Shown here: positions 1 through 11,689 of the stretch, piece by piece
How the letters are laid out: each line of letters starts with the position of its first letter
How positions within the stretch are numbered: the stretch's first letter is position 1
DNA from: Nautilus pompilius
Taxonomy: Eukaryota; Mollusca; Cephalopoda; Nautilida; Nautilidae
Reading direction: 5' to 3'
Length of the DNA stretch: 64,000 bases
Assembly: GCA_018389105.1 (NCBI GenBank)
Contig: JACATO010001120.1
Location: 620,001 to 684,000, forward strand
Position numbers and translations under genes: made by a program
Notes under the pieces: generated by a model
Databases searched by the model: none
What the model saw: only the letters and a program-made list of their open reading frames with translations
What the model was told of the DNA's origin: nothing

Positions 1-217
1 AACTAGATCAAATTCAAAGCAAGAACAGTAGCTACTCAAGGTCAAGGAGAAATTTGAGAAGGCTTGATGGATAGAGAATCTCTTCCCATGACTGCAGCTA
101 CAGTTATTTCTTAGATTACATATATTTAAGCTATCTAGAAAAGAAAAGGAAAATAACCAGTCTCTCTTGTATGTGTATTTATTTTATATATTTTTTTTAA
201 AATTTATTGTAATGAAG

Positions 218-390
218 GTGTTGGATTGATGATGAGAAAAGCAGGCAACTTATCCAAACCTGTTCAGGAAATTTCAGTGGATGGAGACAACTGGATAATC
301 AAGACAACAAGCACCTTCAAATCAAGTGAATTAAAGTTTACAATAGGAAAACCATTTGAAGAGACTACCGTTGATGGAAGGACAGTTATG
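218..390 (+). CDS. FABP exon 2
   Basis: Acceptor ATGAAG before 218 and donor GTATAA at 391. It begins with the last two bases of a Gly codon (exon 1 should end in one base) and ends on a complete Met codon. It encodes the helix-turn region through beta strands B-E. Confidence 0.85.
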
Positions 391-3300
391 GTATAAAGAA
401 CTAGTTTTTTTACAACTCTTCATGTATATTTAAAGGAAGATAACTCGTTTGTATGTTGATGCGTTAGAGATTAATAAGCAGACAAACTGCAAAGATTAAG
501 TTTTGAAAATCTTTTATGAAGCTTTCTAATGATGTCACCATTGGATAATACAGCTGTGATTCCCTTAAGTGGTTTGTGCATGCAATCTGAATCTAGTTCC
601 AATCTGCCAATAATTCAAAACAATGCAATGCTTTAAAAACTGACTGCCTATGAAAGATTGATAAAATGTCTTCCAGTCTTTGAAAGCAAATCCAAGGGTA
701 GTATTTATGCAGTCTCTCTCTCTGGTAGCTTATTAGTGCAATTTGTCACCAATAAAAGCTTGTTTCCCTTTTCTTCAAATGTTTCACTTTCTCTGCTACT
801 TTAGTTTGATAGCTAAACATTCAGAAGCACTTGGCAGTGTGATGAACCTAATCGTAAAAATTTTTTGGAGTTACATTATGGAAAGGTTTTTCTAAATTAT
901 TGGCAGAAAAATCAAATTCAGATTGTGTACACTTTAGTATAAAACAGCTAAGTTCTAAGTAGATCAGATTGCCAAGTTTCAGTGATTTCAGTTCAGCAAG
1001 TCTTGGACGACATGTCACGGAGTCCTGTTTTAAATTTACGTTAATAATATTGATAGTGTGGAAGCCACGAACATCTAAGTTTCCAGATGATTTTATTTTA
1101 TTAACAATGAAGAGGAATAAATTTCAAATGAATCTGAAAAATTCATTGGATTGAAAAATGTAGTTTGATGCTATAAAAACAGAATTATTCAAACAGTAAA
1201 TTTAATGAATTGTTATTTGGGGAAATAGTAAATTGGATGACAATGTAGTTTCAGAAAAGTTTTAGTTGTCATAGACAAAAATCTTAAATGTGAAGACCAA
1301 TGCAAAAGGGTTAAGAGTAATTAACAGAAACATCAAATATAAAAGCTTTTATCCTTTTTCTTGGATACCCATTTTAGAACAGAACAAATGCTACTCTCCC
1401 TCGTGGTTAGACAACAGGTTCTCTCCCCTAGGCTAATCAATGGGAACATCATGGAATCTTAATTCTAACCCTACTGAATCTCATGCCCATGGGCCAGTCT
1501 TGTTGAAGCTGAGATCCTGGTGCTGTAAATTTTAGTTCCACTACACAAGTTAAGTCTGTCCACATCTTGAATGTGCTGTATAGGGGTGGACCAGTTGTTT
1601 GAGAAAAGGGTGTGGAATTGTTAGAGTGAGAGAGAGCTCAGATTCATTTTAAAGATACAGAATATGCTGAATGGCTTAAAATGTATACCTACCCAAGTTT
1701 GGAATTTAGACATTCAAGAGGACACCTGGTGTGTGGGTTTTAAAATAAATTATGAACATGTGGAGAGGGACAAACTTATTTTTTAGGGATCTGTCTACAC
1801 TTAGTGATATCTGTACTTTGGTAATGTACTCTACAGAACTAGGAGGTTCAGTAACAATGAGAGAAATTGCTGGCAGATGCAAATAGACTACCCTGGAGGT
1901 CTTGTATAAGCCATAATGGATTTCTGCTTTCTTCATTAAAAACAAATAGTAATTAGAGTTTAAAAATGCCTGTATGTGCATACAAACTATTTTTCCAAAG
2001 TCTTTCTCACAAGTGTGTGTGTATGCATATCATACACACGTATCCTGGAATAATGTATAGAGATTAGTAAAAGACATCTCTTGAAAGGTTAATTTTTATT
2101 TTCTCTTGTCCTGATTGACTTCTGGTTATGACTTATCATTTCCTGATGATCAAATCATTCCACAACACAGTGGTAATATCACTAAAAAAGAACAACATAA
2201 AAATGCTAATTTCTCTATTGGTTTAATCAAATGGATCATAACTTCTCATCTGCTTTATCTTGTTTGTGGGGAGATAATCTTATCCAATTCTCAACAGTCA
2301 AAACCTTTTGTGATTTTTAAAGGTCCTGCTAAATCTAAAATAGACAGATTATTCAGGGAGATGAATCTAACTACCTCTAGTTTATAATGGTGTGGTATGC
2401 TGATATCGTGGCTCCTGGGGTGAGAAGGAAACTTAAGACAGTATAATGGAACTGATGTTTCTTTATGCAATTTCTGTATTGTAATTTTGAAATAATACAA
2501 TGATAGCAGGGCTTAGGACAGCTTTCTGTTGCTGGAGTTTCAAGGCAGCCAGAACAGTCACTAGATGAGTCTGAGTCATTAAAGGCAACCTTTGTCACAT
2601 TTACATAAAATTTTCTTACTGTCTATCACTTTTAAATCCATTTAAACCCCATGTAAAATTGTTTTTTTTGCTCTTTGTATTAGTCATTACTGAAGATAGA
2701 AATTTTGTCCAGTAGCCATACATTTTAAGACTTACATTAACTGTTCAATCTATACCAGAATGCCTCTTCTAACTCAATCTTCCATCCCTGCTGCTATTTC
2801 CTGTTGCAGACAACAGTGTCGTTAGATGGTGATGTTCTTACACAAGACCAAAAAGGATCACCAAATTCCATTCTGACCAGGCAGATTAAAGACGGAAATA
2901 TGGAAATGGTAGGGTTTTAACTTAATTTCTATTTGGCCACCTAAACTAAGTCTGGACTGTTTTCTTTTCCCCTGCATTTCCGGTCTACCATAGTCAGGTT
3001 TGAACTCTGCCATGTAGCCATTATTCGGTTTCTTATAAATTTGAAATGAGTTGTGTCACCCTGAAACCTGTATGGCCAAAATCCAGTTTTCAACAACCAG
3101 TTGGGTGATACCAACTCTTGGGTTGTTTTCACCCGCACCACTCTAATGTTGTTCATTATAATCTCCAAGCCTGCGCCAGTGGTTGAGAATTCCAAAAATC
3201 TGCATTATTACTCTTCTTTTAAAGTTGCCCTTCTGGGGACAGTTACGTGTTCAGTTATTCGAACCTGTCAAGTGATGCTTTGATTGAACCAAGTCGGTAA

Positions 3301-4692
3301 ATGTCATTTGATAGCTGTAAACAGACCATCCATTCACTATGATAGCGATCTGTGAAATAACACAAACGAGTAACCCAAGTGGTTCCAGCCCATAAATATA
3401 CCCATACTCTCCCGGTGTAGATTAGTTATTGTGTCCATTTCTGCAATCATGTGGATCTTCATAGCTACCAACTTCAGGAAGAGTAAAGCTTAAGTGATCT
3501 ACAAGAAACTGCAGATTAAGGAGAGAACTCCAAACATCTGTATCCCATTAAAAAAAAAAAAATTGGATTCTGGAATCTGAATTTAAAGATGGATGGCAAA
3601 TAGACTGGTTTTATGACTGTAGATCTATCTGTTCTCCAGTGTATTGCAAGCTACTGCCAGATAAAAATAGCTACCAAAAATGAGAAGACAGATGCTACCA
3701 GCAAACAAAGAAAAGGGTTCTAGGAAAGACAAGCTGACACCACTAGCCATGGGGAAGCCAAAATGCTGCTATTCTTATACATCCACAGCAAGAAATGGCA
3801 TCTACAAAGGAAGAAACTACACTAAAGCCATACTACTGATGGATCACTTCCCAGTGAACCTTCTAGATCAAGGGTCAATAAGATTAAGACTGTCTGCCTT
3901 CTAGTGACGACATCAAAGAAATAGATGTGGCTACATCCAAGAGAAACTACAGACATCTTATCAAGGTTGTGATAAAGAGTACCAGCAGCATCACGGTACC
4001 TTTTGGGGTCTTAACCATAAGGAAGTATTGCACGCTGGAGGAAAAACGTGATCACTAAGGCATCAGATGTTGAAATAAGGGACTCGGACCTGCATTTACA
4101 TCAATGAGGAATTTGGGAGTTTTATGGGATGTGACATGGACTACAAGGGATTCAACACAGTTATTGGCAATGGATTTACTGGTGAACAGATCAAGTGGCT
4201 TACAGTGAATGATGTTAAGCCCAGATATGAGATTCCTGACCCCAAGAGAAAGATACAAATGAGTGAGTCACCCAAGGAGACGGCATTGAGATGTCAGGGC
4301 TGAGTTGAGGAAGAAACATTGGTGGACAAGTTTGTCAACAGAGGATGTCAAGGAAAACAATTCAAATAAACTTTATTGAGTTGGTATAACAAAATGCAAC
4401 ACTGAAGGTCTCCCACAAGGAGCGCTGGTGAACGTGTACTGCTAATGTACAGGTAATGAATGGTGGAAGTAAAACTTAAAATTTCTTTTATCATTTGGAT
4501 GTTTATAAAAAAACCTATTTTTCTGTTCGAAAATTTACCATGGATTTTCAGTTTCATTGTTTAACAAATGATACAGAACTCTTAAGAGTTTTGCTATATT
4601 GTGGTAATATTTGGCATATTCTTAACATCTTTTTTCAGGTTCTCAAGACAGGTGATGTGACGTGCAAGCGGGTGTACAGACGTGATGGTTAA
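218..4692 (+). CDS. Fatty-acid-binding protein (FABP/CRABP family), 3' three exons of a spliced gene
   Basis: Cytoplasmic carrier of fatty acids or retinoids, a ten-strand beta-barrel of the intracellular lipid-binding protein family. The visible coding exons are 218-390 (173 nt), 2810-2908 (99 nt) and 4639-4692 (54 nt including TAA). Sizes and phases match the four-exon FABP plan, in which exon 2 is 173 nt. Exon 2 reads GVGLMMRKAGNLSKP, then GDNWIIKTTSTFKSSELKF and ETTVDGRTVM. Exon 3 reads TTVSLDGDVLTQDQKG. Exon 4 ends VLKTGDVTCKRVYRRDG. The C-terminal CKRVYRR carries the Arg-x-Tyr type residues that bind the lipid carboxylate in this family. Exon 1, with the start codon, lies before position 1, so the gene is partial here. 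Family assignment is secure; the subtype (FABP3-like, brain type or CRABP) cannot be told. Confidence 0.9.
391..2809 (+). other. FABP intron 2; no gene recognised
   Basis: AT-rich intron from donor GTATAA to acceptor CTGTTGCAG. I see no conserved coding stretch, RNA gene or recognisable transposon in it. Confidence 0.6.
2810..2908 (+). CDS. FABP exon 3
   Basis: Acceptor TGTTGCAG and donor GTAGGG. It holds 33 whole codons encoding TTVSLDGDVLTQDQKG and then ILTRQIKDGNMEM, the usual exon 3 block of the family (strands F-H). Confidence 0.88.
3660..4372 (+). pseudogene. Decayed coding-like segment in FABP intron 3, possible processed retrocopy
   Basis: Frame-shifted coding-like text without introns. 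Around 3963-4048 one frame reads IKSTSSITVPFGVLTI then RKYCTLEEKRDH. Around 4092-4300 another reads INEEFGSFMGCDMDYKGF, then FTGEQIKWLTVNDVKPRYEI and PDPKRKIQM. Stops and frame changes separate the blocks. The stretch closes with AATAAA near 4365, as a retrocopy 3' end would. I do not recognise the parent protein. The coding reading rests on composition and the length of the open blocks. Confidence 0.3.
4639..4692 (+). CDS. FABP terminal exon
   Basis: Acceptor TTTTTTCAG before 4639. It has 17 codons then TAA, encoding VLKTGDVTCKRVYRRDG, the last two beta strands with the carboxylate-binding Arg and Tyr. Confidence 0.88.
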   Translation, partial: VLKTGDVTCKRVYRRDG

Positions 4693-4845
4693 GTCGGCCT
4701 TAACACAAGCATATCTCTTCACCTCAGTCATTTGTAGTTCTAGTTTTTCTTCTTTAGCCAATCATCCATTAAAATTTGTCCTGAGTTTTGGAGTTTAAAA
4801 AAATAAAAACAATATGAAATGTAATTGAACTTTTCAAACTTTTAA

Positions 4846-4851
4846 AATAAA
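4846..4851 (+). terminator. Polyadenylation signal of the FABP gene
   Basis: AATAAA about 155 bases after the FABP stop codon, with a T-rich stretch following. Another AATAAA lies near 4801, so either could be used. Confidence 0.45.
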
Positions 4852-4859
4852 GACAGGTT

Positions 4860-6184
4860 TTGTAATTGGTTTTCTTATTATTGTGGTGCATGCAGCTAAA
4901 ATTCAGTCGACTTTGCTGTTTTCGAAGGTTTTGTTTGGACAGATATTATATAAGCTTTAAATAAAAAGGAGTGGGGATGAACATCTAAATTTGGAAGGTA
5001 GAAGTCAAGTCTTGGTTATTTGTACCTGCTAAAACAATTAATGAAACCAAGTTACCAGTGTTTGTTTGGATGAGCCTCCAATCTACCTTCTAAAATAGAT
5101 CTACCTGTGAGAGATTTCATGTTACTTATAAATTAGTTTGGGACTATAGGTGATATAAGGCTTCAATTTATGCTTAGTATTGTGACCCCCAGGTCTATCC
5201 AGAATAAACATTTGTGCCATCTATCCAGGGTGGAGGAGGAAACAACTGCAGGGCCATGAAGTTGGTGGCAAAAAAAATTACCAGTGGCAGTCATCTGTAG
5301 ATTTGGTACAAAGGTGGAAGTGTCTGCCAGTGCAATCAGATAATCTACTGGAGGCTAGCTGGGGAGTTATTACAGCCAAACCTACTTTGCCACTCAGCAA
5401 CTTGTTAATTTAAAATGTCCTAGTAGCCAACGTCCACTCCACATTAGCGCAGATGTTGTGGCCAGGATTTACGCTATAAACTGTAGCTTGGCAGATGCTA
5501 AGATACAAACAACTATTTGATAATGGCTCCATGCAGGTAGTATGGTCAGGCAGCCGTACAAAAGTATTACTGCAGTGAGAGATCTTAAGATAATCAGACA
5601 CGTAAACTTGTGCGTTGGTAGTCATTGAGTTTGGCCTCACCAATGAAATATGTTAACGTGGCATTAATATGTATACCTGTCGTGACTCTGATTACAAGTT
5701 TTTCAAACTATAATCTTCACACAATTTTTACAACAGTATAATTCTTTAAATCAATCCAAAATAATGTCAGTATTCATAATCTTTTCTTTTTTTATGACAA
5801 CTTCCTTGGCCAACTTGGGTTCTAGAGTTTGTTTTTTTTTTTTTTAAACTCGGTGCGTATTATCTGTAACATGAGACCTAACCAGGCTGACTGCTGTTAT
5901 ATTTCCCCTGATAACCTTAATTCTCTTGTTATAATTATTAGTTAGTTTTCTGAATGGTTATTTTTGTAGTCTCCCATTCATGCCAGATAATGGTACTGTT
6001 CCGGGAAGGATGTAGAAAGCAGGTGACAAGTAACCTAGATGCTGACCACTTCCACAGGATTAGTCCGCATCTACTAACAGAACCAAAGAGAAACTTACAA
6101 CACCCCTATGGAGAATACCCGTTTAAAAATCTATCCTCTTTACCAATCCGCTCTTACAATGGTTAACAGAAGGGAAAGCAAAGT
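4860..6184. other. Intergenic, FABP to CCDC86 (convergent ends)
   Basis: The space between the 3' ends of two convergent genes. It contains small open frames only and nothing with recognisable conservation. Confidence 0.5.
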
Positions 6185-6190
6185 TTTATT
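6185..6190 (-). terminator. Polyadenylation signal of CCDC86
   Basis: AATAAA on the - strand (TTTATT on +), only about 28 bases after the CCDC86 stop codon at 6218-6220, implying a very short 3' UTR. Confidence 0.6.
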
Positions 6191-6217
6191 GTATTCCAAC
6201 CCTCCTGCAGTACATCA

Positions 6218-6283
6218 TCACCTCTTGACAACCATCCTCAAATCTTTCTTTTTCATCCTCTTCAGTTTGCGAAGATTTATTAT
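6218..6283 (-). CDS. CCDC86: CCDC86 exon 4 (terminal)
   Basis: Acceptor ATTTCAG on the - strand. It has 21 codons plus TGA encoding IINLRKLKRMKKKDLRMVVKR, the basic C-terminal signature of the family. Confidence 0.88.
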   Translation of the reverse strand: MINLRKLKRMKKKDLRMVVKR

Positions 6284-9200
6284 CTGAAATATTAACAAAG
6301 GAACGTGGAATCAGATTACTTTAAAAACCACACACTGACGAGAAAAATTTTAACTTAACTGACAGAATAGAAAACTGATAACAGGGTGGTCAGCTACTGG
6401 ACTTCCGTGGTTGAAATTCCAGTCAGGCGTGGCTCGGTTTGGCAGCATAGATAATTTTTTCACTTGCCAGCCATGTGGGTTTTCTCCCACCATTTTTTTT
6501 TTTTTTTGGGTACTCTGTGGGGGGGTAACTCTTGGCTGACTTTCACCTTGGCTACTGTCTCCAGGTAGCTACTGATTTGCTCAGCAGGGTTAACATCCCA
6601 TAATCCCCCCCCCCTTCTGGCTGAGTGCTGTGAAACTTCCTTAGGTGCCTAAAGTCAGGGCAGAGAGTGTTTATCAAGAAGAAAATGACCCCTTCTGAAG
6701 CGTGTTTAATTGTACGAGATCATCTGCAACACCAAGAGTTTTGCCCCTGCCATTCAGATTCTACTGTTTATTAACAGTGGATAAAAACACTTGCAATATT
6801 GAAAACTAGCATCAGTATCCCCAGGAAGGTGGGATTACTTCGAACCAGCAGAGTGAGGAATTATTTAGAACCCAGCAATGAAACAGTTAAATTTTCTCAA
6901 CGTATAGCATATGAAAGCAGTAGTTTTCTCTGTAAAATTGCTATTAATGAATCAAAGCAGCTGTTTTACAACAAATTTGGCAGTCCGCACTGCTGGGTTT
7001 ACTCAATGATGTTATCCTGGCTACACTGCTGGGCCTGTGGCAGTCAAAGTTATCATGCAGTTTCATTTTAATTCTAATAGCTGACTAGACTTTTTTTTTT
7101 ACTTGGCAGATGATCATCGTACTTTATCTACTTGAAAGCTTAAAAATCAAAACATTTAACATCCCCTAAAAAAAATAAATGGATTAATCAAACAGATGAA
7201 TTTGTACGTTTGCTGTCATCTGCCATCTTATGTGTGCTAGCCCTTTGTGTTGTTTAAGGAAAGGGGCTTTCTCCTGGTTTTATGTGGGTGTCCACCTCAT
7301 TCATTCACACTAGGTAAATGATTCTTTGGATGCAGTCAGTGTTTCAAAATTTGATGCAGCTGACCAGTAGCAAGCATATCCAGCTGAACACATGTGCACA
7401 GTTCTGACATTACAGTGACTGAGTTTCAGTGCTATAATTAATATCACAAATCACCAAATGTACTAACTAATGCTTGCTACTCTTCAAAACTATATTGGCA
7501 AAGTTGGTTTGTGATCTTAACAAGGCAGCAAGCTACAGTGTCATTTGTTTAGCATCTCACCTTACACTGGGTGCCCCAGGCCAGGAACATTAGTTAGTAT
7601 TTGTACTGAACTAGCTGGCTATTTAGTCAACACACGGGAATGGAGTGATACAGATTTCACTACAAAGGGTTATATTAATGAGGAAGGTACTGCATATCAC
7701 AGCCAGTTGCACAATGTCAATGCAGGAAGGAAGTACAGGTATCCTATGCTTATTGGTATTTCACAATTAGTATACTATATGATAAAATAAACTTTCATAG
7801 GAAGGAAAGATAAGCAGGGTAGGTTGGGGACATATCTTTAAATGCATACCTGCAGAAAAAAAAAAAGGTATATCAGGTAAAATAATAATACACAAATATT
7901 CTGTTTCAATACACATTATAGGTGTACTCACAGGTTGAACAATTTCACACTTCTTCTCGTTTTCCAGCTTTCTTTTCTGCTTTGCAAGTGTTTCCATCCT
8001 CTTTGCCTGAAAAAACAAAAACGAGGGTTGCATTTGTCTAATAAAACCATAGCCTAAGTTATCTCCCCTCGAACTTGTTCGGAATAATAGATATGCTCTC
8101 GGCTGATTGCCGCAGAGATCTACAGCCAAGAGCAAGTCCGTTGTCGAGATCACATACTCAAGACAATCCTAGGCTGAAGCATCTTGGTAAGGTGCCTTTA
8201 GAGCTCTCTGAGAGAAAACCAATGTGGGCACGGAGATCAGGAGCAAGGGCCATGGCAGGCAGGTGTGCCAAATAAAGCCATTCCCACATGAGTGAACCCT
8301 TGTCCCTCAACACCTTAGCCATCTTAACTAGCTACTGGACTGCTGCACAACTAATCAGGAAATATTATTTTAGTGATAGAATTGGTAATAAATAGAATAA
8401 ATAATCAATCTACAATCTCTGCACATAATATGAAGGCTTCCTGCCTCCACATAAACTAAAACTATTAGTACCAGTAATGTATAATTTAAGTCCATAATTG
8501 AGTAATTTAAATCATCTCATGCTTAGAAAAAATAGTAAAAATTGGGGGAAGAATAGCTGTAGTTTGAAATAGAAGAAATGTCTGATATCGCTTTCGGTTC
8601 ATGGTTTGGTTTCAGTTAACTCGGCTGAAAAGCAACTCTGAAGATTATTCAGCAGATTTGTTGATCATTCTGAATGGATCTAGAAACGCCTGACCAGAAA
8701 AGAAAAAAGTTACCTTGGTAGATGGTCTAAGCCATGCTTTAGATGGTTTTTTCATATGCTGTAAATTTTACACTACTTTCCTTTACCAAACAATAATATC
8801 CCAAGCTGACGATTCCAAATTAATTTAATTTATGTAATCATTATCGATGTGTTGTGTTCCTGAATAAATGATTTCAAAATAAGTTTTTCCAACTAGTTGC
8901 TTCATATCCCTTTAATCTTTAATGTTGGTAACCAATTTAATTTTGTTGTACTTGGTTTTTTTAAACATTTTAACACTGTAGTCTATAAATGCAGTAAACT
9001 GGTACCTTAAGATCACTGGCTCGCTCTTCTTTCAAGCGTTTTTCATAATCTTTAGTTGATTTCTTTTCTCTTCGTTTCTGCATCTTCTCCTGCCATGATG
9101 ATCTAAGGTTCTTGTCTTTTTTTATAGCAGAATATCTGGAATTTGAAAGTGAATTACAATTAATCAAAAGATCACTATTTCCTTTCTTAAAATTTAGCAT

Positions 9201-10480
9201 AAAGCAAAACTCTTCCAAACTCTCTGAAAAATTGTGTAAATATTAGATTGACTGTCATTTTTAACACCTTCAAGGATGAAAAACGTTTTTCTCTCTTTTC
9301 AAACTAGTAAACATAAAGAATACAACCCACCACTCCATACATGGTGGCCTGTCCTCAGTGGTTGCGAATGAGCTCTCTTGTCTACCTACAGCCTGCTATA
9401 GTTAAAGAGTATTCTAAGTGTTTAACTAAGTCTTTAGAAGAAACCCTGACTGATACTGTGCCTAGACAAAGATGATTAAAATGATTGGAAATATGGGGAT
9501 CAACATGAATCTACTTGAACATTACTTTATGTACATTTAGTGGCTTGGAGTAGGGAGTTCTGGCAGTCATGATTGCTTGTCTGCATAACTCACTCGTGTT
9601 GCAGATCTTTCCAGACTAGCATAAGATTACCCACAGGCTCTGGAACCGGGTGGGAGCGCGGAATCAGGGTACTCCTTTCAGAAAATAAAATAGGTGGGAC
9701 CACCATAAGTTGGTCCACTCCCCCAATAACTGGATGTCTAGATAATGTCTATTCTCCGCTCCTTGGTCACCCCCTCAGAAATTATTCGCTTCTGGCGCCC
9801 CTGACCATAACATCAGAAACAAACGCAAAAAATCCGAGGGGCAAAGTTTAATAGAGAGAGGGAAAGAAAGGAAAACAACTTGAATAACATGCAAAAAGGG
9901 AGACGATGGGATTCGGATTCCGGTGTGGCGTATACTACTTAATTCCTTTGTTTTCTTCTTCATTGTTATGTTACGGGATCTTCTGCCAACGGTTTATTTA
10001 GACCCATCAGTCAGCACAGGGTCCACTCTCCCTGTTATTGTTATGTTACGGGATCTTCTGCCAACGGTTTATTTAGACCCATCAGTCAGCACAGGGTCCA
10101 CTCTCCCTGTTATTGTTATGTTACGGGATCTTCTGTCAACACAGGAACTTAGAACTCGCTTAGAAAAGAACGGGGTTGTCTATTTATGAAGTCACCCACC
10201 CCCCCCCGGTCTAACGATGGGCGAAGGAAAGCTCTGCCACGACATCATCATCATCATCATCTTCCTCCTCATCCCGCTACCGAAATTTAAAGGGCGGCAG
10301 CCAGACAGGCTGCCCTCAGCCTGACCTTCTCGTCTGCAGCGTCTTCCATGGCCGCCCCGACTTTCTTCTCCCCGTCGGAATGCTGTTCAACAGTTTCCTG
10401 ACGCTGTTTTCTCTCTCCTTTACGTACACCTCAGGGTCGTCGCCTCCGGCCATCGAGACCCGCCTCTCCGTTGAACCCAT
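6218..10480 (-). CDS. CCDC86: CCDC86 / Cgr1-type nucleolar protein, four coding exons
   Basis: Coiled-coil domain-containing protein 86 (cyclon), homologue of yeast Cgr1, a basic nucleolar protein linked to rRNA processing and perichromosomal organisation. Coding exons in transcript order: 10480-10326, 9135-9006, 8006-7932, 6283-6218; 426 nt, 141 aa. The conserved core reads SGRPWKTLQTRR | YSAIKKDKNLRSSWQEKM, then KRLKEERASDLK | AKRMETLAKQKRKLENEKK, then CEIVQP | IINLRKLKRMKKKDLR. This is the family pattern of SGR-W, SWxxKM, LENERK and LKRMKKKQLR. The start chosen is the ATG at 10480 (A at -3, G at +4). An in-frame ATG ten codons upstream and one nine codons downstream are alternatives. The protein is much shorter than the roughly 360-aa human protein, as expected because the N-terminus varies. 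Highly charged, predicted helical. Confidence 0.9.
6380..6612 (+). repeat. Possible tRNA-derived SINE in CCDC86 intron 3
   Basis: A tRNA-like head: A-box-like TGGTCAGCTACTGG near 6388 and B-box-like GGTTGAAATTCC near 6410. A non-tRNA body follows with homopolymer runs of T, G and C (6490-6615). A degenerate internal promoter plus low-complexity tail is typical of a SINE. No target-site duplication was identified. Confidence 0.35.
6620..7931 (-). other. CCDC86 intron 3, remainder
   Basis: AT-rich intronic sequence up to the exon 3 donor GTGAGT at 7931. No recognisable coding or RNA feature. Confidence 0.5.
7932..8006 (-). CDS. CCDC86: CCDC86 exon 3
   Basis: 25 whole codons between acceptor TTTTTTCAG and donor GTGAGT, encoding AKRMETLAKQKRKL then ENEKKCEIVQP. 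It matches the charged coiled-coil core of Cgr1/CCDC86 proteins. Confidence 0.9.
8007..9005 (-). other. CCDC86 intron 2
   Basis: Intron with no gene. Bases 8215-8340 on the - strand show a weak tRNA-like pattern (TGGCTAAGGTG then GGGTTCACTC), so a SINE fragment is possible but not established. Confidence 0.4.
9006..9135 (-). CDS. CCDC86: CCDC86 exon 2
   Basis: 130 nt between acceptor AATTCCAG and donor GTACCA. It starts with the third base of an Arg codon and encodes YSAIKKDKNLRSSWQEKMQ then RREKKSTKDYEKRLKEERAS. The SWxEKM block is the most conserved part of the family. Confidence 0.9.
9136..9960 (-). other. CCDC86 intron 1, distal part
   Basis: No gene seen. Base composition becomes GC-richer from about 9640 towards the promoter. 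Confidence 0.45.
9964..10140 (+). repeat. 75-bp minisatellite, about 2.35 copies
   Basis: Two nearly perfect 75-bp units (9964-10038 and 10039-10113) and a partial third, each beginning TGTTATGTTACGGGATCTTC. The unit is a multiple of three and stays open on the + strand, but lies in CCDC86 intron 1 and encodes nothing recognisable. Near identity implies recent duplication. Confidence 0.85.
10326..10480 (-). CDS. CCDC86: CCDC86 exon 1 (coding part)
   Basis: Starts MGSTERRVSMAGGDD and ends SGRPWKTLQTR plus two bases (AG) before donor GTCAGG at 10325. The split Arg codon joins exactly to exon 2. SGRxWK is the family's N-terminal landmark. Start assigned from the good Kozak context at 10480. Confidence 0.8.
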
Positions 10481-10901
10481 CCTCCTGCGGACACGAGTGG
10501 GGAGCCACACACACAATCGAAAAACCCAATCGCCCTAGCGATTTGACGGTTTGCGGACTTTCTCCTCAGGGTGCAACGGAACCGGCTCGCGACGTTACCT
10601 CCTCTAACCATTTTTTTTTAATTAGTATTTAACTTTAACCATTTTTTATTAATATTTAATAAACCTGTCTCGCGACCCTTTATTTTCTGTAAATATTTTT
10701 GTCTTTTTTTTTTTTTTTTTTTTTAAAAAGTCCGTTTCCGTATTTTTTTTAATGTCCTAAATTTGTAATAACCCGACAGACGACAGATGGCGGCGGCGGC
10801 GGCTCGCCAGTCGTCCTCTACTACTAAAACCTCCTCCAAAATACCGAAAATATTTTTTCACGTGCTCAGTTCCTTTTAAAATATTTCTATAAATTTCTAA
10901 C

Positions 10902-10902
<1 letters not shown>

Positions 10903-10956
<54 letters not shown>

Positions 10957-10958
10957 AA
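10903..10958 (+). repeat. (TTA)n microsatellite
   Basis: About 18 perfect copies of TTA/ATT. Similar runs occur at 11426-11462 and 53101-53160. Confidence 0.95.
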
Positions 10959-11153
10959 ATTTTTTTCTGTTGCATATTTTCGTATCCAGATGCGGAGACC
11001 ACTCCGTCCGTTCTCTTCGCTCTTAAGAGAAATAGTGGATTGTTCACGTTATTCTGTTGGCCCGGTGGACAACAGCCGCTAACGCGGCAGTTTCATTATT
11101 AATGATGCCGGTTAGACTATATACCTATCCGGCGCCGTGTTGATTAGTTCTAG

Positions 11154-11192
11154 CACCCACCCACACACCCACCCACACACACACACACGCAC
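11154..11192 (+). repeat. (CCCACACA)/(AC)n simple repeat
   Basis: A CA-rich tract of CCCACCCACACACC units passing into ACACACGC dinucleotides. Confidence 0.9.
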
Positions 11193-11423
11193 GCACCTGC
11201 CTCCTTCACCATCACCGTTTGTTCGGTTTCACTTCTCGGAAGCTGCACTTGTTCCTTCTCCAAGAACGCATTTCGCCTAACAATACGATAACTTTTTGTA
11301 AAAGAAACCTTTACATTATTTGATGTTTCCACCCTAGACCAAGCAATACATGCACATCACCTGCAGGGTAATAACTTCATCCAATTGCGTTGTTAAAACT
11401 CGAACCCAACCCAGCCATAATAC

Positions 11424-11467
<44 letters not shown>

Positions 11468-11689
11468 AACCAAGAGGCTAAACCCTGTTACGTCTCCCTT
11501 TATTTTCGTCGGCCCTTAAATTCATTTCAAACATAATACATTTTTGTTTTGAAAATTCACTTCGTTCAACAGCAGCAGCAGCTTTTGGGGAGATCCCGAG
11601 TTATCTACCCATGTAGGTTGGCTGTCAAGATGCGACGAAAATGTACCAAAAGCCACAACTTTTGATGGACACAATAAGTTTATATTTCG

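Larger units (their letters stand above)
10230..11300. promoter_or_regulatory. CpG-rich promoter region of CCDC86, possibly bidirectional
   Basis: Locally GC- and CpG-rich sequence over CCDC86 exon 1 and about 0.8 kb upstream, unlike the AT-rich surroundings. It includes a YY1-like CAGATGGCGGCGGCGG at about 10783-10798. A + strand spliced exon candidate lies just beyond (donor after 11836), so transcription in both directions is possible. Confidence 0.45.
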
